5,621 bases of DNA from NCBI GenBank assembly GCA_002422175.1, contig DITR01000192.1, forward strand, positions 1 through 5,621, written 5' to 3'. Of this stretch, positions 1 to 5,621 are shown piece after piece. The notes under the pieces are model-generated. The model saw only the letters and a program-made list of their open reading frames with translations. It had not been told where the DNA came from and made no database searches. Both the position numbers and the translations under genes were made by a program. The DNA comes from Alcaligenaceae bacterium UBA6179 (GTDB lineage Bacteria > Pseudomonadota > Gammaproteobacteria > Burkholderiales > Burkholderiaceae_B). Every line of letters starts with the position of its first letter. Positions within the stretch are counted from its first letter, which is position 1.

Positions 1-761
1 TTGACTTAATATATGAAAAAATCGAAGCACCGGTTAATAACTTTGAAGCCACAGTGAGGCAATTTTTTAAAACAGGTGGTAGCGGCTTAAATGTCACAGT
101 TCCCTTTAAAGAAAACGCTTGGCGGATAGCGCAAAACCATCTCAGTGGGCGTGCAACGCTCGCCGGCGCTGTCAACACGCTGTGGCAAGTAAACGAAGAC
201 CTTCACGGCTGCAACACCGATGGGGTCGGGCTGGTTAATGACCTTGAACGTCTAGGGGTCAAGTTAAACGGTGCACGCATCATGATGGTGGGTGCCGGAG
301 GCGCGGCACGCGGGGTAATGCAACCTTTAATTGATGCCGGTTGCGCCCATTTGCACATCGTTAACCGCACTGAAACCCGTGCGCACGAGCTGTCTGCACT
401 GTGCTTAAGTCATCTGGCACACCAAGATCAACCTCGTATCACAGCAGGTTCATTAGCAGACGCCAAACTTGGCGCACCCTGGTCGTTAGTCATCAACGCT
501 TCGTCGAGCAGTTTATCAAACCAGGCTCCTGACTTACCTGCTGATCTATATGCTGAGGGTGCGTGGGCTTATGACATGATGTATGGCGCAAACCCCACGG
601 TTTTTATGATGCAAGCAAAACAGGCGGGCGCTGCTAACCAAGCTGATGGCTTAGGCATGCTGGTCGGGCAGGCGGCTGAAAGTTTTTATATTTGGCACGG
701 AGTCAAACCTGATCCGTTGCCGGTTATTGAGTTGTTGCGAAACACCTTACAAAAAAAATAA
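1..761 (+). CDS. aroE: Shikimate dehydrogenase (NADP+), 5'-truncated by window edge
   Basis: Reduces 3-dehydroshikimate to shikimate with NADPH, the fourth step of the cytoplasmic shikimate pathway to chorismate. The frame is open from base 3, so the GTG at 54 is an internal Val, not the start; about 30 N-terminal residues lie outside the window. Counting from the codon at 54, NVTVPFK at 13-19 carries the catalytic Lys19, and NTDGVG at 54-59 carries the catalytic Asp56. GAGGAARG at 80-87 is the NADP-binding glycine loop, and NRTETR at 104-109 is the usual 2'-phosphate clamp. INASSS at 148-153, YDMMYG at 173-178 and DGLGMLVGQAA at 198-208 (with the substrate-contacting Gln206) match the C-terminal substrate region. 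It ends TAA with a complete C-terminus. Resemblance to E. coli AroE is clear throughout and no key residue is missing. The 92-base gap to lptG means co-transcription is possible but unproven. Confidence 0.96.
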   Translation, partial: DLIYEKIEAPVNNFEATVRQFFKTGGSGLNVTVPFKENAWRIAQNHLSGRATLAGAVNTLWQVNEDLHGCNTDGVGLVNDLERLGVKLNGARIMMVGAGGAARGVMQPLIDAGCAHLHIVNRTETRAHELSALCLSHLAHQDQPRITAGSLADAKLGAPWSLVINASSSSLSNQAPDLPADLYAEGAWAYDMMYGANPTVFMMQAKQAGAANQADGLGMLVGQAAESFYIWHGVKPDPLPVIELLRNTLQKK

Positions 762-781
762 AACAACATAAAACCACATTA

Positions 782-834
782 CCTACCGACACTTTTAGCC
801 ACTCTTTTTACAACTCGCCTACCGACTCTTAAAG
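782..834. repeat. Two copies of an imperfect 17-base direct repeat in the aroE-lptG gap
   Basis: Copies at 782-798 and 818-834 share the 9-base core CCTACCGAC followed by N-CTT-NN-AG; 14 of 17 positions agree and the copies start 36 bases apart. They occupy most of the 92-base leader of lptG. Spacing of between three and four helical turns could suit a regulator bound twice, but no known operator is recognised. The repeat is seen directly; any function is a guess. A weak promoter-like TTTACA at 807-812 lies between the copies, without a convincing -10 box at the right distance. Confidence 0.35.
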
Positions 835-853
835 ACTCTATTACACTTAGACA

Positions 854-2026
854 ATGCGCACTGCACGAAACTACCTCGCCAAAGAAATATACCGCTCTTC
901 AGCGGTGGTTCTGGTCGCGCTTCTTGGGTTGTTTTCTTTTTTCACCTTAGTAGATGAACTCGATTCGGTGAGTGATCGCTTTCCGATTAGCGCGTTATTG
1001 TCGCTTGAGCTTTTGGCTATGCCCACACGGCTTTACGACTTGCTACCCATTGGCTTACTGATTGGGTCTATTTTGGCGCTTGCCGGTTTAGCGCAACGCA
1101 ACGAACTGGTGATTTTGCGTGTATCAGGCATGAGTGGCATGCGTATTTTGCGCATGTTATGGGTTATTTCAATACCTGTTGTGATCTTGGCCATACTGCT
1201 TTCAGAAGTCATCGCACCGGCTGCCGAAATTCGGTATAGTGAAGCTAATCTACTGATGCGCGGCCGCGTTGAGGGCGGCCGTATGGTCAGCGGTTACTGG
1301 TTTAAAGAAAATACCGCTAGCGGTGGCACACGCATTATTAACGTCGGCAAACTGCTGTCTTCGGGTGAAGTGGCCGAGTTAAAAGTATATGAGTTTCCTG
1401 ACAACACCCATATGTCGAGCATGTGGTCTGCTCCGTCAGCTACTTTTAGCGATAACAAATTGCTTTTAAAAGATGTCACTGAAAATCGTTTTGCGGTTGA
1501 CGCCGAACAAGGCTTAGTTGACGGCAAACCCGCCCAAGAACCATTAATGGTTGTGTTGCGTTCACCCGAAGTTGAAATCAGCACCACCTTGACGCCTGCT
1601 CGTCTTGTATCGCGCATCTTGACACCTGAACGCATGACATGGCTCATGCTTAGTGATTACATCGATTACCTAGAACGCAACAAACTCGATGCTGACCGTC
1701 AAATTGTGGCAATTTGGCGTAAGGTAGCCTACCCTTTCACCTTAATTGTCATGTTAACCATAGCTGCACCGATTAGTTATATGCAAACGCGCAGGGGTGG
1801 CGTCGGTGCCAAAATTTTTATTGGTATTTTGATGGGCACTGGTTTTTTTATGCTCAATCAATTAGCACTCAATGTTGGGTTGCTTTATGGTTGGCCACCT
1901 CTGGTAACAGCGCTTTTGCCCAACTCGTTAGCCATGGCCGTTGCGCTTGGCACGATATATGTAATGGAAAACCGGCTCAAGTGGTCGGGTCGTAAACTTC
2001 AATCATCTATTAAGGCAAGTGCTTAA
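854..2026 (+). CDS. lptG: LPS export ABC transporter permease LptG
   Basis: Inner-membrane permease that, with LptF and the ATPase LptB (LptB2FG), extracts lipopolysaccharide from the inner membrane and passes it to the LptC/LptA bridge. The 390 residues show the family layout: membrane segments near 16-33, 62-80 and 101-120, a large soluble periplasmic (beta-jellyroll) part at about 125-285, then segments near 291-310, 320-342 and 349-371. LAQRNELVILRVSG at 79-92 matches the LptG coupling helix that docks on LptB (E. coli has LAQRSELVVMQASG), and SEVIAPAAE at 117-125 matches its GEWVAPQGE. The C-terminal LLYGWPPLVTALLP at 343-356 resembles LptG, not LptF. Length is a little above E. coli's 360. 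The ATG start sits just before the first helix as in relatives, but no Shine-Dalgarno is visible upstream. apaH follows after 2 bases. The usual partner lptF is not beside it, since aroE is upstream. Confidence 0.93.
   Translation: MRTARNYLAKEIYRSSAVVLVALLGLFSFFTLVDELDSVSDRFPISALLSLELLAMPTRLYDLLPIGLLIGSILALAGLAQRNELVILRVSGMSGMRILRMLWVISIPVVILAILLSEVIAPAAEIRYSEANLLMRGRVEGGRMVSGYWFKENTASGGTRIINVGKLLSSGEVAELKVYEFPDNTHMSSMWSAPSATFSDNKLLLKDVTENRFAVDAEQGLVDGKPAQEPLMVVLRSPEVEISTTLTPARLVSRILTPERMTWLMLSDYIDYLERNKLDADRQIVAIWRKVAYPFTLIVMLTIAAPISYMQTRRGGVGAKIFIGILMGTGFFMLNQLALNVGLLYGWPPLVTALLPNSLAMAVALGTIYVMENRLKWSGRKLQSSIKASA
1260..1282. repeat. Perfect GC-only inverted repeat inside lptG
   Basis: CGGCCGC at 1261-1267 and its exact reverse complement GCGGCCG at 1275-1281 flank a 7-base loop (GTTGAGG). 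G1260 and T1282 could add a G-U pair in RNA. All seven stem pairs are G-C, so the transcript can fold stably here. The bases encode LptG residues about 136-143 (RGRVEGGR), where the chain has entered the periplasmic domain. No U-run follows, so it is not an intrinsic terminator. It may only reflect Arg/Gly codons. Confidence 0.5.
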
Positions 2027-2028
2027 AC

Positions 2029-2859
2029 ATGGCTATACCCAGTATCTGGATGATCGGTGACGTACAAGGGTGTTGTGGGTCGCTTGACACATTGCTGGCA
2101 CACCCCAGTATTGTGCAAGAACCTGATGCACAGTTCTGGTTTGCCGGCGATTTGGTCAACCGCGGGCCTCAATCTTTACAAACACTGCGACGCATTATGG
2201 CACTTGACGATCGCAGTACGTCCATACTGGGCAACCACGATATGCATTTGTTAGCCATGGCAGCTGGCCTTAAAAGACCCAGTAAAAATGATACCTTGCT
2301 TGATGTGCTCACCGCACCAGATGCAGGTGACCTAATTGATTGGCTACGCCACCGACCTTTAGCGCATTTTGAGCATGGCCATTTGATGGTGCATGCGGGT
2401 GTGCTGCCTAAATGGGACGTTAAAAAAACACTAAGCTTAGCCCATGAAGTCGAAGAAGGCTTGCGTAGCAAAAACTGGCAAAAGATTTTCTTGAAAATGT
2501 ATGGCGATGAGCCCACCTTCTGGAAAGAAGGCCATGCCGGTAGCAAACGTTTGCGTATCATCATCAACACCTTGACTCGCCTGCGTATGTGCAACCCCAA
2601 AGGTCACATGGTGCTTAATATCAAATCATCACCTGAACACCGTGATGATGGGTTAATACCTTGGTTTGAATTACCCAACCGTGCCACTGAAAACGTAACG
2701 GTCGTGTTTGGCCATTGGTCAACGCTAGGTCTTAAAGTTGAACCCCACATCATTTGTCTTGATACAGGCTGTGTCTGGGGCGGCCATTTGACGGCTATGC
2801 GACTACAAGACCGGGCACTGATTCAAATACCGTGCCATCAATCTTTAAACCCCTTGTAG
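2029..2859 (+). CDS. apaH: Bis(5'-nucleosyl)-tetraphosphatase, symmetrical (Ap4A hydrolase)
   Basis: Cytoplasmic hydrolase that splits Ap4A into two ADP, controlling dinucleoside tetraphosphates that build up under stress; in E. coli ApaH also removes Np4 caps from RNA. The 276 residues (E. coli 280) carry the metallophosphoesterase (PPP-type) motifs in order: GDVQGC at 10-15, GDLVNRGP at 40-47, GNHD at 68-71, HAGV at 122-125, GHW at 228-230 and DTGCVWGG at 245-252. MYGDEPTFW at 157-165 and the region TLTRLRMCNP at 181-190 match ApaH specifically, separating it from general PP1-like phosphatases. The first motif has Gln13 where E. coli has His; I recall Gln from other proteobacterial ApaH. 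Only 2 bases separate it from the lptG stop, and the nearest SD-like AAGG (2012-2015) is 13 bases from the ATG, so translation probably depends on ribosomes finishing lptG. It converges on plsC. Confidence 0.96.
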   Translation: MAIPSIWMIGDVQGCCGSLDTLLAHPSIVQEPDAQFWFAGDLVNRGPQSLQTLRRIMALDDRSTSILGNHDMHLLAMAAGLKRPSKNDTLLDVLTAPDAGDLIDWLRHRPLAHFEHGHLMVHAGVLPKWDVKKTLSLAHEVEEGLRSKNWQKIFLKMYGDEPTFWKEGHAGSKRLRIIINTLTRLRMCNPKGHMVLNIKSSPEHRDDGLIPWFELPNRATENVTVVFGHWSTLGLKVEPHIICLDTGCVWGGHLTAMRLQDRALIQIPCHQSLNPL

Positions 2860-2902
2860 TCATCTGACTGAGCAATAAAGAGGCTTACATAGACTATTTA
2901 AG
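2860..2902. other. Convergent 43-base junction between apaH and plsC, no strong terminator
   Basis: The apaH stop (2857-2859) and the plsC stop (2903-2905 on the other strand) are separated by 43 A/T-rich bases. Two weak inverted repeats are present: AGTC-ATCT-GACT at 2858-2869 (4-base stem), and TAGAC at 2890-2894 with GTCTA at 2908-2912 (5-base stem, 13-base loop, running into plsC). Neither is GC-rich or followed by a T-run on either strand, so I do not call an intrinsic terminator. Confidence 0.5.
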
Positions 2903-3688
2903 TTAGGGTCTACGTACAACGTTTTGAATACTGGCTCGAGCAAGTTGAGCCAAAGTATTACGCGATGGACATTCATATATTGCTTCTGCTGGCATCAAAG
3001 GTATATTGATCGGCGCAAGATCGGGCGCAATAATGGGTGGCAAAAAAACTGTTTCTATTTCAACCCCCGTAGACCCTAAAACGCGCCACAAGTTTGCTAT
3101 TAAGGTTTCTTCGCCCACGAATGCAGCAAACTGACTGCGTTGGCCATGATGAAAATATTTCAATGCAATCGGTTGAATGGCGACCCCGGGTAGTCTAGCT
3201 GGTTCAAAAAGATTGGCATAAAAATTCAAGACATCAAAGCCTTCAGATGTTGTGCCTTCGGGAAATAAACCCACAGCTTGATCTCTCGCAAAACGCTTTT
3301 GCATTGCCAGCCCAACTGCACGCACCGCATGGCGTGACGCCCGTTCAATAAAGATCGTGTCAGCACCGGCTGCTAACCAACCAATTAAAGGCCAATGTCG
3401 AATTTCGCTTTTGGCGACAAAAGCAGTTGATCGTTCAAGATTCAATACAAAAACATCAAGCCAAGAAACATGATTCACCACCCACAAAACAGGGCCCTTT
3501 AAATAAGGTGTGCCAGACGATTTGACGCGCACACCACAAAGACGCACTAAAACCGCAGACCAATACTTTTTAATACTTAGACGACCTGCTAAACCAAGCC
3601 ACCAAAATAAACTGGCAATAAGGAGCAAACCTACTATTACCCAGATAGCGACCAAACTTGCACGAAAGGTGAACCGCAACACTGACAA
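2903..3688 (-). CDS. plsC: 1-acyl-sn-glycerol-3-phosphate acyltransferase (PlsC family)
   Basis: Transfers an acyl chain to lysophosphatidic acid to make phosphatidic acid, the precursor of membrane phospholipids, at the inner membrane. From the TTG at 3688 it is 261 residues: one or two hydrophobic helices at about 8-34 (WVIVGLLLIASLFWWLGL), then motif I NHVSWLD at 72-78 (catalytic His73 and Asp78), motif II IFIER at 112-116, motif III FPEGTTSEG at 142-150 and motif IV VAIQPIAL at 169-176. All four acyltransferase motifs are intact. The start is uncertain. An ATG at 3739 opens the same frame but would overlap pyrC' by 49 bases and add a hydrophilic, unfamily-like leader. TTG 3688 has AGGG at 3698-3701, nine bases upstream, and GTG 3682 is also possible. 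It directly follows pyrC' and is probably in the same transcript. Function is secure; specificity within lysophospholipid acyltransferases is less so. Confidence 0.92.
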   Translation of the reverse strand: MSVLRFTFRASLVAIWVIVGLLLIASLFWWLGLAGRLSIKKYWSAVLVRLCGVRVKSSGTPYLKGPVLWVVNHVSWLDVFVLNLERSTAFVAKSEIRHWPLIGWLAAGADTIFIERASRHAVRAVGLAMQKRFARDQAVGLFPEGTTSEGFDVLNFYANLFEPARLPGVAIQPIALKYFHHGQRSQFAAFVGEETLIANLWRVLGSTGVEIETVFLPPIIAPDLAPINIPLMPAEAIYECPSRNTLAQLARASIQNVVRRP

Positions 3689-3690
3689 AG

Positions 3691-4989
3691 TTATATGCCC
3701 TGTTCCCAAGCGATACGACCCCGTACAATCGTCATGCATACGCGCCCAGGTAACTCGGTACCAATAAAGGGGGTGTGCAGACTTTGGCTTAGTAGTGTGT
3801 GTCGATCTACCAACCAGTCATGACCAACATTTACCAAGCATAAGTCGGCTGGTGCGCCGACGACCAATCGACCACAAGAGGGTATGGCTGGCATTGAATG
3901 GGTGAGAACGGCGGCTGGGCCGCATGTGACACGTGCGAGGGCATCTACTAACGGCACACGATCTTGTTCGGCCCATTTCAACGTCAATGACAATAACAAC
4001 TCAAGGCCTGTTGCCCCGACTTCGGCTTCTGCAAAAGGGACCTGTTTACCATCATCATCAACGGGTGAGTGGTCTGAACAAATGGCATCAATCGTGCCAT
4101 CAAGTAAACCCGCACGAATTGCATCACGGTCGCGTTGCCCACGCAAGGGTGGGTCAAGACGGTAATTACTGTCGTAAAACCCGATGTCAATATCGGTTAA
4201 ATGTACGTTGTTCATAGATACATCGCATGTAACAGGCAGGCCTTCAAGCTTCGCTTGTCTAACCAAATTGACCCCTGCTGCAGACGAGATTCGACAAATA
4301 TGAAGAGAGACGCCAACGCTACGCTGCAATTCAAATAAGGTTTGCAAGGCAATCGTTTCGGCTTGAACCGGCACACCAGATAACCCTAAACGTGAGGCAT
4401 AAGCACCGCTAGCCGCGACGCCATTTTTAGCCAGCCACGCATCTTGCGCACGCAACCACAATGTGTAGCCAAACGAGCGCGCATATTGCATAGCTCGCAA
4501 CAACACGTTGGTGTCAGTTACCGGATGATCAGCTTGTGCAAAACCCACACAACCTGCCTCGGTTAATTCAGCCATTTCAGTGAGCGTTTCACCCTTGAGG
4601 CCGACCGTCATCGCCCCCAGGGGATACAAATTAACCTGATTAAGTTGACGCGCACGGTGCTTGAGCATTTCAACCAAACCCGGCTCATCTAAGACCGGGT
4701 CCGTGTCAGGGGGCAACACTAAACTGGTTACGCCACCGGCCAACGCGGCACGCATTTCAGACTCTAGTGTGGCGCGGTGCTCAAACCCCGGCTCACGCAA
4801 GCGCGCCGCCAAATCAACCAACCCTGGCATCACCACTAAACCCTTGGCCTCAACAACACGCTCTACCTCAAAAGGCTTGTCAGGTTGCCCTATGGCGGCA
4901 ATACGACCGCCAGCAACCCACACATCAGTGACCAAATCTAAGCCTTGCGACGGGTCAATTAATCGCGCACCTTTAATATGAAGTTTCAT
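3691..4989 (-). CDS. pyrC': Dihydroorotase-like, non-catalytic PyrC' subunit of aspartate transcarbamoylase
   Basis: A 432-residue amidohydrolase-fold protein of the type I dihydroorotase family, with an N-terminal beta-sandwich strand region (IKGARLIDPSQG, 5-16), a barrel, and a C-terminal sandwich (ADLCLVN, 381-387). The metal site is gone. The HxH of PGLVDxHxHxREPG is replaced in PGLVDLAARLREPG (55-68) by Ala61 and Arg63. The usual FSDDG aspartates align with Gln152 and Ala153. The HxED histidine is Arg180 (LRAQD), the HVSTA histidine is Arg233 (ICRISSA), and the HH pair is Asn260-Asn261. Only SDHSP (305-309) survives. It therefore should not hydrolyse dihydroorotate. In Pseudomonas, known inactive PyrC' proteins are needed to assemble the active PyrB dodecamer, and I infer the same role here. 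The ATG overlaps the pyrB stop as ATGA, with AGGGG seven bases upstream. Automatic annotation may call it an active dihydroorotase. Confidence 0.93.
   Translation of the reverse strand: MKLHIKGARLIDPSQGLDLVTDVWVAGGRIAAIGQPDKPFEVERVVEAKGLVVMPGLVDLAARLREPGFEHRATLESEMRAALAGGVTSLVLPPDTDPVLDEPGLVEMLKHRARQLNQVNLYPLGAMTVGLKGETLTEMAELTEAGCVGFAQADHPVTDTNVLLRAMQYARSFGYTLWLRAQDAWLAKNGVAASGAYASRLGLSGVPVQAETIALQTLFELQRSVGVSLHICRISSAAGVNLVRQAKLEGLPVTCDVSMNNVHLTDIDIGFYDSNYRLDPPLRGQRDRDAIRAGLLDGTIDAICSDHSPVDDDGKQVPFAEAEVGATGLELLLSLTLKWAEQDRVPLVDALARVTCGPAAVLTHSMPAIPSCGRLVVGAPADLCLVNVGHDWLVDRHTLLSQSLHTPFIGTELPGRVCMTIVRGRIAWEQGI
3698..3701 (-). promoter_or_regulatory. Candidate ribosome binding site for plsC
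   Basis: AGGG on the minus strand, nine bases before the TTG at 3688 and inside the last codons of pyrC'. It is the reason for preferring that start over the ATG at 3739. It is short, and the ATG also has a GGG at similar distance, so it does not settle the choice. Confidence 0.35.
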
Positions 4990-5621
4990 GCTGAAGCCCC
5001 TGCCACAATACTCATGACGGCCATGCGAACCGCAATACCAAAGTTAACCTGATCAAGAATGACTGCATGAGGCCCATCGGCGACGGCAGAATCAATTTCG
5101 ACCCCCCGATTCATGGGACCCGGATGCATGACAATCGCATCAGATTTAGCCATGGCAAGCTTTTCTTGAGTGAGGCCATAATGTTTGAAATATTCATGGG
5201 CAGACGGCAATAAAGCGCCGCGCATGCGTTCATTTTGTAAGCGCAACATGATGATCACATCAACATCTTTCAAGCCTTCGCGCATGTCAGTAAATACCCG
5301 AACACCCATTTGTTCAAGGCCACTGGGCAATAATGTTAAGGGCCCAATAGCTCTCACTTCGGGTACACCTAAAGTCGTCAAGGCATGAATATTGGAGCGT
5401 GCAACCCTTGAGTGCAAGATATCGCCCACGACAGCCACACGTAAATTCGTAAAGTCTTTTTTGAAATGGCGAATGGTGTACATGTCGAGCAAAGCTTGGG
5501 TGGGGTGTGCATGTCGCCCATCACCAGCGTTAATAACATGTATGTGTGGCGCAACGTGGCGCGCAATCAAATAAGGCGCACCACTGGCTTCGTGTCGTAC
5601 GACAAAAATATCAGCCTGCAT
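4986..5621 (-). CDS. pyrB: Aspartate carbamoyltransferase catalytic subunit, 5'-truncated by window edge
   Basis: Condenses carbamoyl phosphate and aspartate to carbamoyl aspartate, the committed step of pyrimidine synthesis. The window holds the C-terminal 211 residues of a protein of about 330. The Met at the edge is internal (family context MxADxFVVRH), and the N-terminal carbamoyl-phosphate STRT region lies outside. Visible sites, numbered from the edge: VVRH at 7-10 (Arg9, equivalent to E. coli Arg105), GDGRHAHPTQ at 33-42 (HPTQ at 39-42), GDILHSRVARSN at 66-77, MLRLQNER at 125-132 and HPGPMNRGVEI at 166-176. HPGPMNRGVEI and the arrangement with pyrC' mark a Pseudomonas-like class A enzyme, not the E. 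coli PyrB/PyrI type; no pyrI is present. All active-site residues in view are intact. The TGA stop overlaps the pyrC' ATG by four bases (ATGA), which points to translational coupling and balanced subunit supply. Confidence 0.96.
   Translation of the reverse strand: MQADIFVVRHEASGAPYLIARHVAPHIHVINAGDGRHAHPTQALLDMYTIRHFKKDFTNLRVAVVGDILHSRVARSNIHALTTLGVPEVRAIGPLTLLPSGLEQMGVRVFTDMREGLKDVDVIIMLRLQNERMRGALLPSAHEYFKHYGLTQEKLAMAKSDAIVMHPGPMNRGVEIDSAVADGPHAVILDQVNFGIAVRMAVMSIVAGASA
4997..5001 (-). promoter_or_regulatory. Ribosome binding site of pyrC'
   Basis: AGGGG on the minus strand lies within the pyrB 3' end, seven bases before the pyrC' ATG at 4989. It is a good Shine-Dalgarno match at normal spacing and fixes the pyrC' start at the ATGA overlap. 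Confidence 0.75.

Noticed and set aside
54..56. GTG as the start codon of aroE
   Set aside because: The frame is open upstream to base 3, and the upstream residues (DLIYEKIEAPVNNFEAT) align with AroE sequence before the conserved FF-GG-G-NVTVPFK part, so GTG is an internal Val.
750..766. A-rich end of aroE as a terminator
   Set aside because: It is a run of A on the coding strand with no preceding GC stem, so it cannot form an intrinsic terminator for aroE.
807..835. Possible sigma-70 promoter TTTACA / TAAAGA before lptG
   Set aside because: The -10 candidate matches only three of six consensus bases at 17-base spacing; too weak to call.
1294..1647. 117-residue open frame antisense to lptG
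   Set aside because: No family resemblance, and it is fully covered by the lptG periplasmic domain coding sequence.
2431..2440. Perfect 10-base palindrome CTAAGCTTAG, flanked by ATGGG/CCCAT, within apaH
   Set aside because: Inside a conserved coding region; the outer arms are only five bases with a long loop, which is expected by chance.
2169..2600. 143-residue open frame antisense to apaH
   Set aside because: It lies wholly inside a strongly recognised gene, has no recognisable motif and no start signal; it is a shadow frame.
3510..4217. Short plus-strand frames at 3510-3767, 3884-4165 and 3933-4217
   Set aside because: All lie antisense to plsC or pyrC', overlap each other in part and show no recognisable protein features.
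4661..4981. 106-residue open frame antisense to the pyrC' N-terminus
   Set aside because: Low-complexity Ser/Thr/Lys/Pro composition typical of a reverse frame of a real gene; no motif.

Overview
The window looks like ordinary chromosomal DNA of a Gram-negative proteobacterium, most likely a betaproteobacterium of the Burkholderiales (perhaps Alcaligenaceae-like) with moderate G+C. Three things suggest this: an LPS-export permease (so an LPS outer membrane), a class A pyrB/pseudo-pyrC pair with a 4-base ATGA overlap like that known in Pseudomonas and relatives, and the pyrB-pyrC'-plsC order, which I recall from Burkholderiales. The lineage is inferred from gene order and protein resemblance, not from a database search.

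Layout: six protein genes in two convergent blocks. The left block (+ strand) is the 3' part of aroE (shikimate dehydrogenase, cut by the left edge), a 92-base gap with a short imperfect direct repeat, lptG (LPS-export permease) and, 2 bases later, apaH (Ap4A hydrolase). The right block (- strand, read from the right edge inward) is pyrB (aspartate carbamoyltransferase, cut by the right edge), a dihydroorotase-like pyrC' without its metal ligands, and plsC (1-acylglycerol-3-phosphate acyltransferase). The blocks meet tail to tail at about 2860-2902, where I see no strong terminator. Coding density is very high, and no stretch over 300 bases lacks a gene. I found no RNA gene, insertion sequence, CRISPR array or phage gene.

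How the genes work together: PyrB and the catalytically dead PyrC' very probably form the class A aspartate transcarbamoylase complex for pyrimidine synthesis, with the real dihydroorotase encoded elsewhere. PlsC makes phosphatidic acid, and LptG with LptF and LptB extracts LPS from the inner membrane, so two genes serve envelope lipids. AroE serves aromatic amino acid synthesis and ApaH removes dinucleoside tetraphosphates; both are housekeeping genes.

I did not find a previously undescribed system. The points most worth a second look are the loss of the metal site in PyrC', lptG without an adjacent lptF, a perfect GC-only hairpin inside lptG, the repeat in the lptG leader, and the ambiguous plsC start.
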